From IMG/VR virus record IMGVR_UViG_3300042731_003178, positions 1 through 32,586 of that record: a stretch of DNA of 32,586 nucleotides. One strand, written 5' to 3'. Under the pieces are notes generated by a model. The model did no database searches and was not told the DNA's origin. It saw only the letters and a program-made list of their open reading frames with translations. Shown in pieces: positions 1 to 6,406 of the stretch (positions are counted from its first letter, which is position 1; each line of letters starts with the position of its first letter). A program made the translations under genes and the position numbers. The stretch is from a virus.

Positions 1-55
1 TATTATTAAACGGTTAAAATTTAACAGTAACAAAAAAAGGAAAGGAATTATCAAC

Positions 56-592
56 ATGGAATTAACAAGAAATCCGGATGAAGAACTGAGTTTAGGTTTT
101 ACCAATCCGCAGCCGGGCACGTCTATTGTACAGATACAAGAGGGTGTAGCGGTACAAACAAGTGAAGAAAACTCACGGGTAGCAATCATGGTGCCGATTA
201 AAATCGTTGAGGTTATCGAAGGCGATCAGGAAAATGACGGCAAAGGTGCAAACTTATTTGTTAACCTTATATCTAAAGAAGGCGAAAAGGTAAAGTTTGG
301 CGAAGAAACAATTTGCCGTATCCTGTCCTTTACCGGCCTTGCAGAAGCGTTTGAAAAAAGGTTTCCCGGCCCCACAAGCTTTACAGACGATGAATTCACA
401 AACGCCCTTAAGGCCAAACTTCCCGGTACGCTGTTAAAACTCACCCATGACATTGACATGTACACGGATAAAAATGGTCGTGACCGTGAAAGTTTTGAGG
501 CGAAAAAGCTGGCAAAGGCCACAAAGGTGAAACCAAAAACCGAACCAGAACCGGAGGCAGGGGCAGCCGGCGACGACAACGACAAATGGTAG
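56..592 (+). CDS. Putative phage ssDNA-binding protein (DUF669-like)
   Basis: Encodes 178 residues with a good ribosome-binding site (AAAGGAAAGGAAT) upstream of the ATG. The first ~120 residues look like a compact beta-rich domain. The tail is low-complexity: Lys-rich, then Pro/Glu repeats, ending in an acidic DDNDKW. An acidic disordered tail ending in an aromatic residue resembles the protein-recruiting tails of single-stranded DNA-binding proteins, and the next gene is a DNA nuclease. In phages, DUF669-type ssDNA-binding proteins often sit beside recombination genes. The assignment rests on architecture and context, not on a recognised motif; it could be another small replication accessory protein. 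An intrinsic terminator follows. Confidence 0.45.
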   Translation: MELTRNPDEELSLGFTNPQPGTSIVQIQEGVAVQTSEENSRVAIMVPIKIVEVIEGDQENDGKGANLFVNLISKEGEKVKFGEETICRILSFTGLAEAFEKRFPGPTSFTDDEFTNALKAKLPGTLLKLTHDIDMYTDKNGRDRESFEAKKLAKATKVKPKTEPEPEAGAAGDDNDKW

Positions 593-597
593 AATGT

Positions 598-627
598 AAA
601 GATGTATAACTAAAAGATGTATAACTA
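598..627. repeat. 15-bp perfect tandem duplication
   Basis: AAAGATGTATAACTA occurs twice head to tail (598-612 and 613-627), just after the stop codon of the preceding gene and before the terminator stem. It looks like a replication-slippage duplication. No function is evident. Confidence 0.85.
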
Positions 628-630
628 ATT

Positions 631-672
631 AATATACCGGCAGCTGTTAAAACCGGTTGCCGGTATATTTTA
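631..672 (+). terminator. Intrinsic terminator after the ssDNA-binding-like gene
   Basis: An 11-bp perfect inverted repeat (AATATACCGGC at 631-641, GCCGGTATATT at 659-669) encloses a 17-nt loop and runs into a short T tract. It separates the first gene from the nuclease operon. The stem is AT-rich at its base and the T tract is short, so termination may be partial. The near-symmetry could also let it act on the minus strand. Confidence 0.65.
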
Positions 673-692
673 AAATTTTACAACGGTGATTT

Positions 693-1250
693 ATGATAAT
701 CAGTGACAGGGTAAACAACCTATCATCCAGCCGGTATAAGTTTAAACGCTACGAATTTCCTGACGGCTTTAAATTATTAATCGACACCCGCGAACAGCAG
801 CCGTTATTTAAGAAGTTATCGTATTCAAACCCAAAACACTTTACATTTTCAACTCTAAAAGACGGTGACTACAGTATAAAAGGTTTTGAGTCGTCGTTCG
901 CAATCGAGCGTAAAAAAGCTTCTGACTTTTACAGCTACATATCATCCGAGAGAAGCGTTCGGCACAAGAATAATAAAAAGCGGGTTGATCGTACCAAAAG
1001 AAAACTATTGCGATTATCTGAATTCGAATTCGCCGCTCTGGTTATCGATGCGGACTATTCTGAAATATTATCGCCGCAGGTTTATTGTAACGTGTCTCCA
1101 GAGGTCGCCAGACAGTTTTTAGCGTCCATTCAAGTCAGATACGGCATTCATGTTTTTATACACCGGCGAAAAGATTATCTTGAACGCTGGATTTTAGACC
1201 GGGCAATTAAATTTTATAATGTTAAACGGGAGGTGGCTGGACATGGATAA
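693..1250 (+). CDS. ERCC4/XPF-type DNA nuclease
   Basis: Encodes 185 residues. The ERCC4 nuclease core is visible in order: IDTREQ (residues 30-34), GDY (58-60) and the signature IERKKASD (71-78), which matches the ERKxxxD metal-binding motif of XPF/Mus81/Hef nucleases. Members of this family cut branched or flap DNA by a metal-dependent mechanism. The protein is nuclease-only: no helicase domain and no obvious C-terminal helix-hairpin-helix pair. It lies just downstream of the putative ssDNA-binding gene and about 3 kb from a XPD-like helicase, suggesting a role in phage replication or recombination intermediate processing. The next gene overlaps its last codons. Confidence 0.88.
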   Translation: MIISDRVNNLSSSRYKFKRYEFPDGFKLLIDTREQQPLFKKLSYSNPKHFTFSTLKDGDYSIKGFESSFAIERKKASDFYSYISSERSVRHKNNKKRVDRTKRKLLRLSEFEFAALVIDADYSEILSPQVYCNVSPEVARQFLASIQVRYGIHVFIHRRKDYLERWILDRAIKFYNVKREVAGHG

Positions 1251-1458
1251 AGATATGTTGTGTTTTTACTGTAGTAATTGTGGTTGTCTGTTTTACGCAT
1301 GTGTTGATAAGCATATTGACAAGGTGGAGGCAAAGACAATAGCAAAATATTTATCTGATGGACATAGGCTTGAAAGAGAATATAGTGAAGGTATTCGTAA
1401 TAAATTCGGTATCGGCGGGTGTAAATTATGTAGTCATAAACGGGAGGTTTTGCCATGA
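1243..1458 (+). CDS. Small zinc-ribbon protein
   Basis: Encodes about 71 residues from the ATG at 1243, chosen because GGGAGG lies at 1228-1233 with good spacing; an in-frame ATG at 1219 lies upstream of that site. Two cysteine knuckles (CFYCSNC near the N-terminus and CKLC near the C-terminus) suggest a structural zinc site. It overlaps the end of the nuclease gene and its own stop overlaps the next start (ATGA), so it is translationally coupled. Function unknown; nucleic-acid or protein binding is likely. Confidence 0.6.
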   Translation: MDKDMLCFYCSNCGCLFYACVDKHIDKVEAKTIAKYLSDGHRLEREYSEGIRNKFGIGGCKLCSHKREVLP

Positions 1459-1574
1459 TAATTGAAACAATCAAAGGCAGAACGCTTGAAGAAATAGACC
1501 AAAAAATAAACAGATATATTAAACGCGGGTATGCTCTTCAAAGAAAAAAGTTATTTTTATTGCATAATGGTTAA
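1455..1574 (+). CDS. Small DUF1737-like protein
   Basis: Encodes 39 residues, starting at an ATGA overlap with the preceding stop and preceded by GGGAGG. The pattern LEEIDQKINRYIKRGYAL resembles the small DUF1737 fold, in which a helix is followed by a G-(W/Y) turn. The reading frame closes early, and an overlapping frame (1567-1671) continues with 34 more residues, so a longer ancestral protein may have been split by a frameshift. Function unknown. Confidence 0.45.
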   Translation: MIIETIKGRTLEEIDQKINRYIKRGYALQRKKLFLLHNG

Positions 1575-1671
1575 GAGTGTTATCATTGTTGATGACAACG
1601 AAAATACCAATGTTGCAGATGATGATTTTTGGACATCTTCTTATAACTCAGAAATAAAAGAAGTTGAATAA
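1567..1671 (+). CDS. Short hypothetical ORF, possibly the frameshifted end of the preceding gene
   Basis: Encodes 34 residues (starts MVKSVIIVDDNEN, acidic). The ATG overlaps the last codons of the preceding small gene in another frame, and no separate ribosome-binding site is visible. It may be translated by coupling, or be the detached C-terminal part of a DUF1737-like protein. No family recognised. Its stop codon lies inside the first copy of a 38-bp direct repeat. Confidence 0.25.
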   Translation: MVKSVIIVDDNENTNVADDDFWTSSYNSEIKEVE

Positions 1672-1702
1672 ATAGCATCATTAAACAAGGATGGTGAATA
1701 AA
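1665..1702. repeat. 38-bp direct repeat, copy 1
   Basis: Identical to 1983-2020. Both copies include GCATCATTAAACAAGGATGG and end in GTGAATAAA. The downstream copy is the translation initiation region of the gene at 2020, so the pair appears to have arisen when a gene (1713-1985) was placed between a duplicated leader. Confidence 0.85.
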
Positions 1703-1712
1703 AGGGGGAGTG

Positions 1713-1985
1713 ATGAAAGTATTGGGACAAAGTGGAGATAGATTTAAACAAAAATATATATGTGAAATTACTCACTCAGAGCTTTCAAAATTTTTTAATA
1801 TTTATAGCGACATGGAAAAATTAAGCATTGGTGATGAAATCGACCTTGGCACTGGGTATGATTTTAAATCAGATATTGAAAGTGCATTACGCACAACTAA
1901 GGAATTTATAAGAAAGAATCAAAAAACGGTCAATGCAATTATGAACGGGCTGACTGTTGTGTCAAAAAAAACTAAAGGAAGGTGA
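1713..1985 (+). CDS. Hypothetical protein between direct repeats
   Basis: Encodes 90 residues from the ATG at 1713; a GTG directly before it (1710) is an alternative. A GGGGGAG sequence lies very close upstream. The protein is mixed alpha/beta in character with a Lys-rich C-terminus (KKTKGR). No family recognised. It is flanked by 38-bp direct repeats and therefore looks like an inserted cassette between the small genes upstream and the gene at 2020. Confidence 0.55.
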   Translation: MKVLGQSGDRFKQKYICEITHSELSKFFNIYSDMEKLSIGDEIDLGTGYDFKSDIESALRTTKEFIRKNQKTVNAIMNGLTVVSKKTKGR

Positions 1986-2020
1986 ATAAATAGCATCATT
2001 AAACAAGGATGGTGAATAAA
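1983..2020. repeat. 38-bp direct repeat, copy 2
   Basis: Second copy of the repeat at 1665-1702, 318 bp downstream. It contains AAGGATGG and runs into the ATG at 2020, so it provides the ribosome-binding region of that gene. Confidence 0.85.
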
Positions 2021-2607
2021 TGGATTTTAAAAGATCAGAAAAACAATTAAATTTGGAAGAACACTGGGCCCATAAGGTTGCCCGGAAGTTCGAAGGAACC
2101 ATACCGGTATTAACAAAACTCCCGAAAGATGGTGAAAAGTCTGATATCCGGTTTCGGGGCCTCAGTCGGTTGATCAATCTTGCGTCAACTATATGCACGG
2201 TATCACACAACCGGTTTAAGCATGTCGGGGAAGTACACAGGGCCGCCCATTATATCGGTATGAATATTCTGTTTAACATGTACGGCAAGCAGGATAAAAA
2301 TGTCAAGAGCTACGGTTCTGATATGTACGAGGTTCTAAAAGTTAATGAACAGTACCGGGCCCAGTGTACTTTAATTGATGACATGCTTGACGGTGCCAGA
2401 GATATCTTAAAAGCGGCATCGGTTGGTATCATGTCTTACGAGCAGCGAGACGCTAATATCCAAGAGTTAATCGACAGTCTGCCGCCTAACCTTAGAAAAC
2501 TGGCAGCGTCTAAAATATTGGAACTCAGGGGCGGCAGTAATGTAACCGACATTAAGGAAATGACGACGCGGGGCGGTGACCGTAAGAGCAAAAAGGCGCT
2601 GGGTTAA
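2020..2607 (+). CDS. Hypothetical phage protein, helical and basic
   Basis: Encodes 195 residues, largely helical, rich in Lys/Arg with a strongly basic C-terminus (GGDRKSKKALG). The central segment has regularly spaced His and Tyr residues (HNRFKHVGEVHRAAHYIGM) that could form a helical bundle. No catalytic motif is recognised. Its position between the nuclease and helicase suggests a DNA-associated role, but this is context only. The start is supported by AAGGATGG inside the direct repeat. The last codons lie in a 27-bp tandem duplication. Confidence 0.65.
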   Translation: MDFKRSEKQLNLEEHWAHKVARKFEGTIPVLTKLPKDGEKSDIRFRGLSRLINLASTICTVSHNRFKHVGEVHRAAHYIGMNILFNMYGKQDKNVKSYGSDMYEVLKVNEQYRAQCTLIDDMLDGARDILKAASVGIMSYEQRDANIQELIDSLPPNLRKLAASKILELRGGSNVTDIKEMTTRGGDRKSKKALG

Positions 2608-2637
2608 CAAAAGAGCAAAAAGGCGCTGGGTTAACAA
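2584..2637. repeat. 27-bp perfect tandem duplication spanning a stop codon
   Basis: The unit beginning AAGAGCAAAAAGGCGCTGGG and ending TTAACAA occupies 2584-2610 and 2611-2637. The first copy encodes the last residues and stop of the preceding gene; the second is noncoding. It looks like a recent slippage event. Confidence 0.9.
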
Positions 2638-2638
2638 T

Positions 2639-2743
2639 ATGATTAATATAAATGAATTAAAGCAGGTTTTACAAGGATATAAACTGTGTTTGTATTATGC
2701 TGCCAACTGGTATAATCATGAAGGTGCATCCAAAGCATTTTAA
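2639..2743 (+). CDS. Possible short ORF of 34 residues
   Basis: Starts MININELKQVLQGYKL and ends in a short aromatic stretch. No clear ribosome-binding site precedes it, and its upstream DNA is the duplicated end of the previous gene. It may be a remnant. Low confidence. Confidence 0.2.
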   Translation: MININELKQVLQGYKLCLYYAANWYNHEGASKAF

Positions 2744-2768
2744 ATATTTGTCACTAAAAAAGGATAAT

Positions 2769-2918
2769 GTACTATGTTGATGCACTGCTATATTGATGTG
2801 TTGATGCTTTGGTCTATATATGCACCTTTGATGTATTGCTGTGTTGCTGCATTGATTTCTATATGGATGTTTGATCTTATGTTGTATTGCTGCATTGATG
2901 TATTGATGTGTTGATGTG
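2769..2918. repeat. Left array of 8-bp repeats (TTGATGNN)
   Basis: TTGATG or close variants recur at an exact 8-bp period in three phase blocks: starts at 2777, 2793, 2801; 2828, 2836, 2844, 2852; and 2871, 2887, 2895, 2903, 2911. Variants are mostly TTGCTG. The reverse complement is the CATCAA motif of the array at 3045-3108, so the two arrays face each other across an AT-rich core. No credible gene lies in 2744-3122; a minus-strand reading frame here is only translated repeat. Iteron-type replication origins and partition or repressor sites share this layout. Confidence 0.8.
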
Positions 2919-3044
2919 TGGGAGTTATGCTTAATTATATGATAAAGTAAAGGACTTATACCGCAAAAATCAAACATCCGTAATAGTAATAAGTTATGGT
3001 AATATAGGGGATTTTGGAAAAATGATAAAAATACTTGACATATA
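2919..3044. other. AT-rich core between inverted 8-bp repeat arrays
   Basis: About 126 bp with no credible gene, mostly A and T, lying between the two inverted arrays. It is the natural candidate for a DNA-unwinding element if the arrays are an origin. A -35-like TTGACA lies at its right end (3035-3040). The function is inference from layout. Confidence 0.4.
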
Positions 3045-3063
3045 CAGCAACACATCATAGGAT
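3035..3063 (+). promoter_or_regulatory. Candidate sigma70-type promoter overlapping the right repeat array
   Basis: TTGACA at 3035-3040 and TAGGAT at 3058-3063 are 17 bp apart. The -10 box and the presumed start site fall inside the CATCAA array, so any protein that binds the array would probably block or control this promoter, which would serve the membrane-protein-to-helicase operon. Confidence 0.45.
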
Positions 3064-3108
3064 CAAAGCATCAATATATCAACACATCAAAACATCATAG
3101 TATCAAAC
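3045..3108. repeat. Right array of eight 8-bp repeats (CATCAANN)
   Basis: Eight consecutive octamers run without interruption: CAGCAACA, CATCATAG, GATCAAAG, CATCAATA, TATCAACA, CATCAAAA, CATCATAG, TATCAAAC. The array stops just before the ribosome-binding site (GGAGG) of the gene at 3123. It is in inverted orientation to the array at 2769-2918, and the outer part of one array is similar to the reverse complement of the other. Confidence 0.85.
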
Positions 3109-3122
3109 ATGGAGGCTATTAC

Positions 3123-3341
3123 ATGGACATTCTCAAAACTATATCCAAAAAAATAATATCAGTTATCACCGGTATACTTTTCATAATCGCGGCCGTTATA
3201 ATTTTAACATACTTAATAATCGTTATATTTCTTTTCGGTCGTGATCCTGTTGATGCAGTATGTGATATCGACGACTTTGTTGACCGGGTTTATGATAAAT
3301 ATATTAACATACATACGACAATAACAGGGTGGCTGTCATGA
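3123..3341 (+). CDS. Small single-span membrane protein
   Basis: Encodes 72 residues. Residues ~11-38 are a strongly hydrophobic Ile/Val/Leu-rich segment preceded by a Lys-rich N-terminus (KTISKK), which predicts one transmembrane helix with a cytoplasmic N-terminus. The C-terminal half is acidic and probably lies outside or in the periplasm. GGAGG precedes the ATG with good spacing. First gene of an operon that ends in the helicase; its stop overlaps the next start. Function unknown. Confidence 0.65.
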   Translation: MDILKTISKKIISVITGILFIIAAVIILTYLIIVIFLFGRDPVDAVCDIDDFVDRVYDKYINIHTTITGWLS

Positions 3342-3523
3342 ACGACAGGGAAAGACTGGCCCCCATCCGTAAAGTCTGTCTGCATCGTCTTAAGGAACTT
3401 GACGACACCGGATACTCATCTGTCACACTCCGCGATATATTAACAATTTCAAGCGACTATACATCCGGCTATATATATAATAATATAAGTAAAAAATATA
3501 AAAACTTAAAAGGAGGCGACTAA
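3338..3523 (+). CDS. Small hypothetical protein
   Basis: Encodes 61 residues from the ATG at 3338, which overlaps the preceding TGA; an upstream in-frame GTG (3329) is less likely. The sequence is basic and mostly helical (RLAPIRKVCLHRLKEL) and ends in GGD, whose DNA forms the GGAGG ribosome-binding site for the next gene. A short helix-turn-helix is conceivable but not recognised. Unknown function. Confidence 0.55.
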   Translation: MNDRERLAPIRKVCLHRLKELDDTGYSSVTLRDILTISSDYTSGYIYNNISKKYKNLKGGD

Positions 3524-3843
3524 TGACCGATTGCAGCGATTATATAAAATATTCCGAGTTGATGGAAAAAGTTGAAAATGACAGAAAAAGATTAATGCCG
3601 TATCCAGTTGTACCCAATAAAGGGTGGCTGAGTTGCGAAAATGAAGACTTTTATATAAAGCACATGCCAGACTGCCAGTTAAAAAAAATAATCGAAAATA
3701 CGGCGAATAAGACGCGTTTATTTTTTTATAATGGATGCAGGTCACAAGAAAGCTTTAACGCATCAAGGCTGCATGATAAAGCCTTGTCTGAATACCGGTA
3801 CCGGGTTGACAATGATATAACCATAACGGGGGATTTATTATGA
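3523..3843 (+). CDS. Hypothetical protein
   Basis: Encodes 106 residues with a strong AAAAGGAGG ribosome-binding site. It is soluble and contains several Cys, Trp and Tyr residues but no recognised motif. It overlaps the previous gene by one base (TAATG) and the next by ATGA, so the four small genes and the helicase form one translationally coupled operon. Unknown function. Confidence 0.6.
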   Translation: MTDCSDYIKYSELMEKVENDRKRLMPYPVVPNKGWLSCENEDFYIKHMPDCQLKKIIENTANKTRLFFYNGCRSQESFNASRLHDKALSEYRYRVDNDITITGDLL

Positions 3844-4082
3844 AAGTAAGAGTAGATAAACCAGTTATCGAAAAGTTTGACAGGCTGATTGACAAGATTG
3901 ACGAGCTGCCGAAAATCAAAGGCAGGGCACAGCTTCGGCGGAATGTATATAATAAAAGAAAATATGTTATGCTGTTTAAAACCAGTGGCAATGTTGAAAA
4001 ATTATTAATTAAAGAAGCGGAAAAACTGTACAATGACTTCGTGGAATATGTTGACGACTATTACAGGACGCTTGAATCATGA
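3840..4082 (+). CDS. Small basic hypothetical protein upstream of helicase
   Basis: Encodes 80 residues, Lys/Arg-rich and helical, with an ATGA overlap at each end. Tight coupling to the helicase suggests a helicase partner or loader, but no family is recognised. Confidence 0.6.
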   Translation: MKVRVDKPVIEKFDRLIDKIDELPKIKGRAQLRRNVYNKRKYVMLFKTSGNVEKLLIKEAEKLYNDFVEYVDDYYRTLES

Positions 4083-5677
4083 ACGATACATACAACAACT
4101 TAAAAAATATATATTCCAAGTTCACAGAAAAAACATTCCGGCCCCAACAGGAATCAACAATTGATTTTCTCTGTAATTCCGACGCTAGAATCCGAATAAT
4201 CCAAGCGTCAACCGGTTTCGGAAAATCGCTGGTAGGTATGATTACCGGTGCTTATTACGGACAATTTACTTATCTTGTATCGTCAAAACAACTTCAAGAC
4301 CAATTAGAATCAGACTTCCCGGAAGTGGTCGTAATGAAAGGCAGGAACAACTATTCATGCACTAAATTTCCGATGCTGTCAGCCGCAGAATGCTTACACA
4401 CTTCCCAAGACCCTTGTAAATACAAACATGTTCAATGTCCTTACGAATCGGCTAAAAAGCGCGCCATGTCTGCAAAGTATCGGGTTTTAAACTACCATTA
4501 TTTTTTAAATGAAGTTAATTACGTCGGTAAATTTTCTGAAAATACTTTGTTAATATGCGACGAGGCCGATCTTCTAGAATTCTTACTAACCGATTTCATA
4601 TGTCTTAAAATCCCCGGTAAACTTATCAAGGAATTAAACATAAAATACCCAAAATACAAAACCACTCAGTCGGAAAACGCTCTTGAAGAGTGGTCGGTAT
4701 GGGCCGAGACGGAAGCAAAACCAAAAATATCAAACGAGCTAAGCAAAGTTGAAGACGAGATATCCATGTATTACGGAAACGGCGGGGATGACATAAAAAA
4801 ACTAATCAGAAAAAAACAGCAGTTGTCCGGCGCGATTGAGAGGTTAAATATATTTCTTACCCATGTAGACGATGACTGGCTGTATGAAGAATCAACTTTC
4901 GGACAAAACAAAAAATATAAAGACTATCCAACAATAACATTTAAGCCGACGTGGTTGACTGAGTCCCTTGCGCACAATTATTTCTTTTCTCACTCCCGAC
5001 ATGTTATTTTCATGTCCGCAACGTTCCCGCCCAGACTGGTAATGTCAAAGCTTTTCGGATGTCCGCCGGATCAATTCCAGCTTAAAGACATACCAAGCCC
5101 GTACGCAATCGAAAACAGAAAAATAATATTAAACCCGGCTGCGGATATGACTTATAAAAAATTTGATAAGGAAGTTTATAAGTTAATCGAAAAAATAAAA
5201 GAAATAATTTCTAAACATAAAAACCAGAAAGGTATTATCCATACAGTCAGCTATAAATTAAACAAGCTTATAGTTGATACAATAAACAACCCACGGTTAA
5301 TAACCCACGATAACAAAAACCGCGCGGAAGTTATAGACAGGTTCAAGTATTCAGACAAACCGTTAATACTGGTATCACCTTCAATCACCCGTGGCGTTGA
5401 CTTTCCAGCCGAACAATGCGAATTTCAAATATGCGCAAAGGCCCCGTTTAAATCCCTTGGCGACAAACTTACAAATTCCAGAGTACACAGTTCTAAAATC
5501 GGCAACCTGTGGTATAAAGCAATCACAGCGCAGGAGGTAATACAGTCATGCGGACGCGGCGTGAGATCATCAACGGACAAATGCATAACATACATGCTTG
5601 ATAAACAGATATGTGATTTAATATTAGACAACCGGAAATTATTCCCCGGTTATTTTCTGGACGCAATTGACATATAG
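4079..5677 (+). CDS. DinG/XPD-type superfamily 2 DNA helicase with Fe-S cysteines
   Basis: Encodes 532 residues. Motif I is ASTGFGKS (43-50), motif II is DEAD (161-164), and motif VI is QSCGRGVRSS starting near residue 489. Between motifs I and II are four cysteines (94, 105, 113, 120), placed like the four that hold a 4Fe-4S cluster in XPD, DinG and Rad3; the CPYESAKK segment after the last is typical. Such helicases unwind 5'-3' using ATP. Located in a replication/recombination block with an XPF-type nuclease. It could open the phage origin, process recombination intermediates or remove R-loops. The start overlaps the preceding stop. Confidence 0.88.
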   Translation: MNDTYNNLKNIYSKFTEKTFRPQQESTIDFLCNSDARIRIIQASTGFGKSLVGMITGAYYGQFTYLVSSKQLQDQLESDFPEVVVMKGRNNYSCTKFPMLSAAECLHTSQDPCKYKHVQCPYESAKKRAMSAKYRVLNYHYFLNEVNYVGKFSENTLLICDEADLLEFLLTDFICLKIPGKLIKELNIKYPKYKTTQSENALEEWSVWAETEAKPKISNELSKVEDEISMYYGNGGDDIKKLIRKKQQLSGAIERLNIFLTHVDDDWLYEESTFGQNKKYKDYPTITFKPTWLTESLAHNYFFSHSRHVIFMSATFPPRLVMSKLFGCPPDQFQLKDIPSPYAIENRKIILNPAADMTYKKFDKEVYKLIEKIKEIISKHKNQKGIIHTVSYKLNKLIVDTINNPRLITHDNKNRAEVIDRFKYSDKPLILVSPSITRGVDFPAEQCEFQICAKAPFKSLGDKLTNSRVHSSKIGNLWYKAITAQEVIQSCGRGVRSSTDKCITYMLDKQICDLILDNRKLFPGYFLDAIDI

Positions 5678-5714
5678 CATGTAACGATTATAAACATTTT
5701 TTTGGAGGCTAAAA

Positions 5715-6224
5715 ATGCATTACGAAATTTTAAGATACAGCCGTGCAGAGAAATCAACGATCGGCATGATGTTTGAAATTAATTCCAGATACACTTTAAA
5801 CCCGCTTCAAGATTTCCTGCCTGAAAACATGAGGGACAAAAGCATTACAGCCACAAGGGATTTTCTGTGTTACACTCTCGAACCTTACAACCACATACCA
5901 GCCGGGATATACGATTTAAAACTAAGGACGGAAGGCGGTCATCATTCCCGGTATAAGAAAAAATTCCCATCGATCCACTGTGGTATGCTGTGGGTCATGG
6001 ACGTGCCGGGTTATAAATATATACTACACCATATTGGCAACGACTTTGACGACACCGACGGCTGCACACTGTACGGTAACAGCATACGACACAATCTAAA
6101 CGGTCATGCGTTTTTAGCTGACTCAGCAAGCGCATATCAGAGAGTTTATTCCCATATAGTTTTAAACGAAAGATTCAACACTGAAAAAACAACAATCGAA
6201 TACAGGAATTACTACAATGAATAG
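5715..6224 (+). CDS. DUF5675 family protein
   Basis: Encodes 169 residues with GGAGG upstream. Conserved landmarks of DUF5675 are visible: CYTLEP (residues ~55-60), IPAGIYDLKLR (~65-75), a LWVMDVPG stretch, ILHHIGN and DDTDGCTLYGN. The family is common in phages and often lies near lysis genes. The HxGN...D..GC pattern recalls a peptidoglycan-active or metal/ligand-binding fold, but no activity is established to my knowledge. The start of a tiny membrane peptide overlaps its last codons, which fits a lysis or envelope-related pair. Confidence 0.8.
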   Translation: MHYEILRYSRAEKSTIGMMFEINSRYTLNPLQDFLPENMRDKSITATRDFLCYTLEPYNHIPAGIYDLKLRTEGGHHSRYKKKFPSIHCGMLWVMDVPGYKYILHHIGNDFDDTDGCTLYGNSIRHNLNGHAFLADSASAYQRVYSHIVLNERFNTEKTTIEYRNYYNE

Positions 6225-6315
6225 TACCGAAAAATACGCTGTTTTATTGATCATAGCAATGGTGATACTTTTATGGAAAATGTATTATTTATTTTTTATT
6301 CATTTTTTTATTTGA
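6217..6315 (+). CDS. Tiny transmembrane peptide (holin-like candidate)
   Basis: Encodes 32 residues beginning MNSTEKYAVLLIIAMVILLW; almost the whole chain is one hydrophobic helix with aromatic residues toward the C-terminus. It starts within the last codons of the DUF5675 gene, so translation is probably coupled. Size and context fit a minimal pinholin-like, spanin-accessory or toxin-like membrane peptide; the sequence does not decide between them. Confidence 0.45.
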   Translation: MNSTEKYAVLLIIAMVILLWKMYYLFFIHFFI

Positions 6316-6340
6316 CAAACAATCGTGAGTACGATAAAAA
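6312..6340 (+). promoter_or_regulatory. Candidate promoter of the accessory operon
   Basis: TTGACA at 6312-6317 and TAAAAA at 6335-6340 have 17-bp spacing. The downstream gap to the next gene (6407) is the first clear intergenic space after the helicase block, which supports a new transcription unit. The -10 box is weak (4 of 6). Confidence 0.35.
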
Positions 6341-6406
6341 GATTATGGGGGAGGGTGGATTGATTATGCAGGTCTACCGTAACCGACGTTAACAAAGTGA
6401 GGGGTT

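Noticed and set aside
226-585. Minus-strand frame of 119 residues opposite the first gene
   Set aside because: No ribosome-binding site and low-complexity Ser-rich translation; shadow of the + strand gene.
2669-3058. 129-residue minus-strand reading frame with many His, Cys and Ser residues
   Set aside because: It is a translation of the 8-bp repeat array (HQHINIAVHQH and similar) and lacks a ribosome-binding site; no protein-like composition.
2769-3108. The repeat arrays as a CRISPR
   Set aside because: Units are 8 bp, without spacers or cas genes; arrays are inverted about a core.
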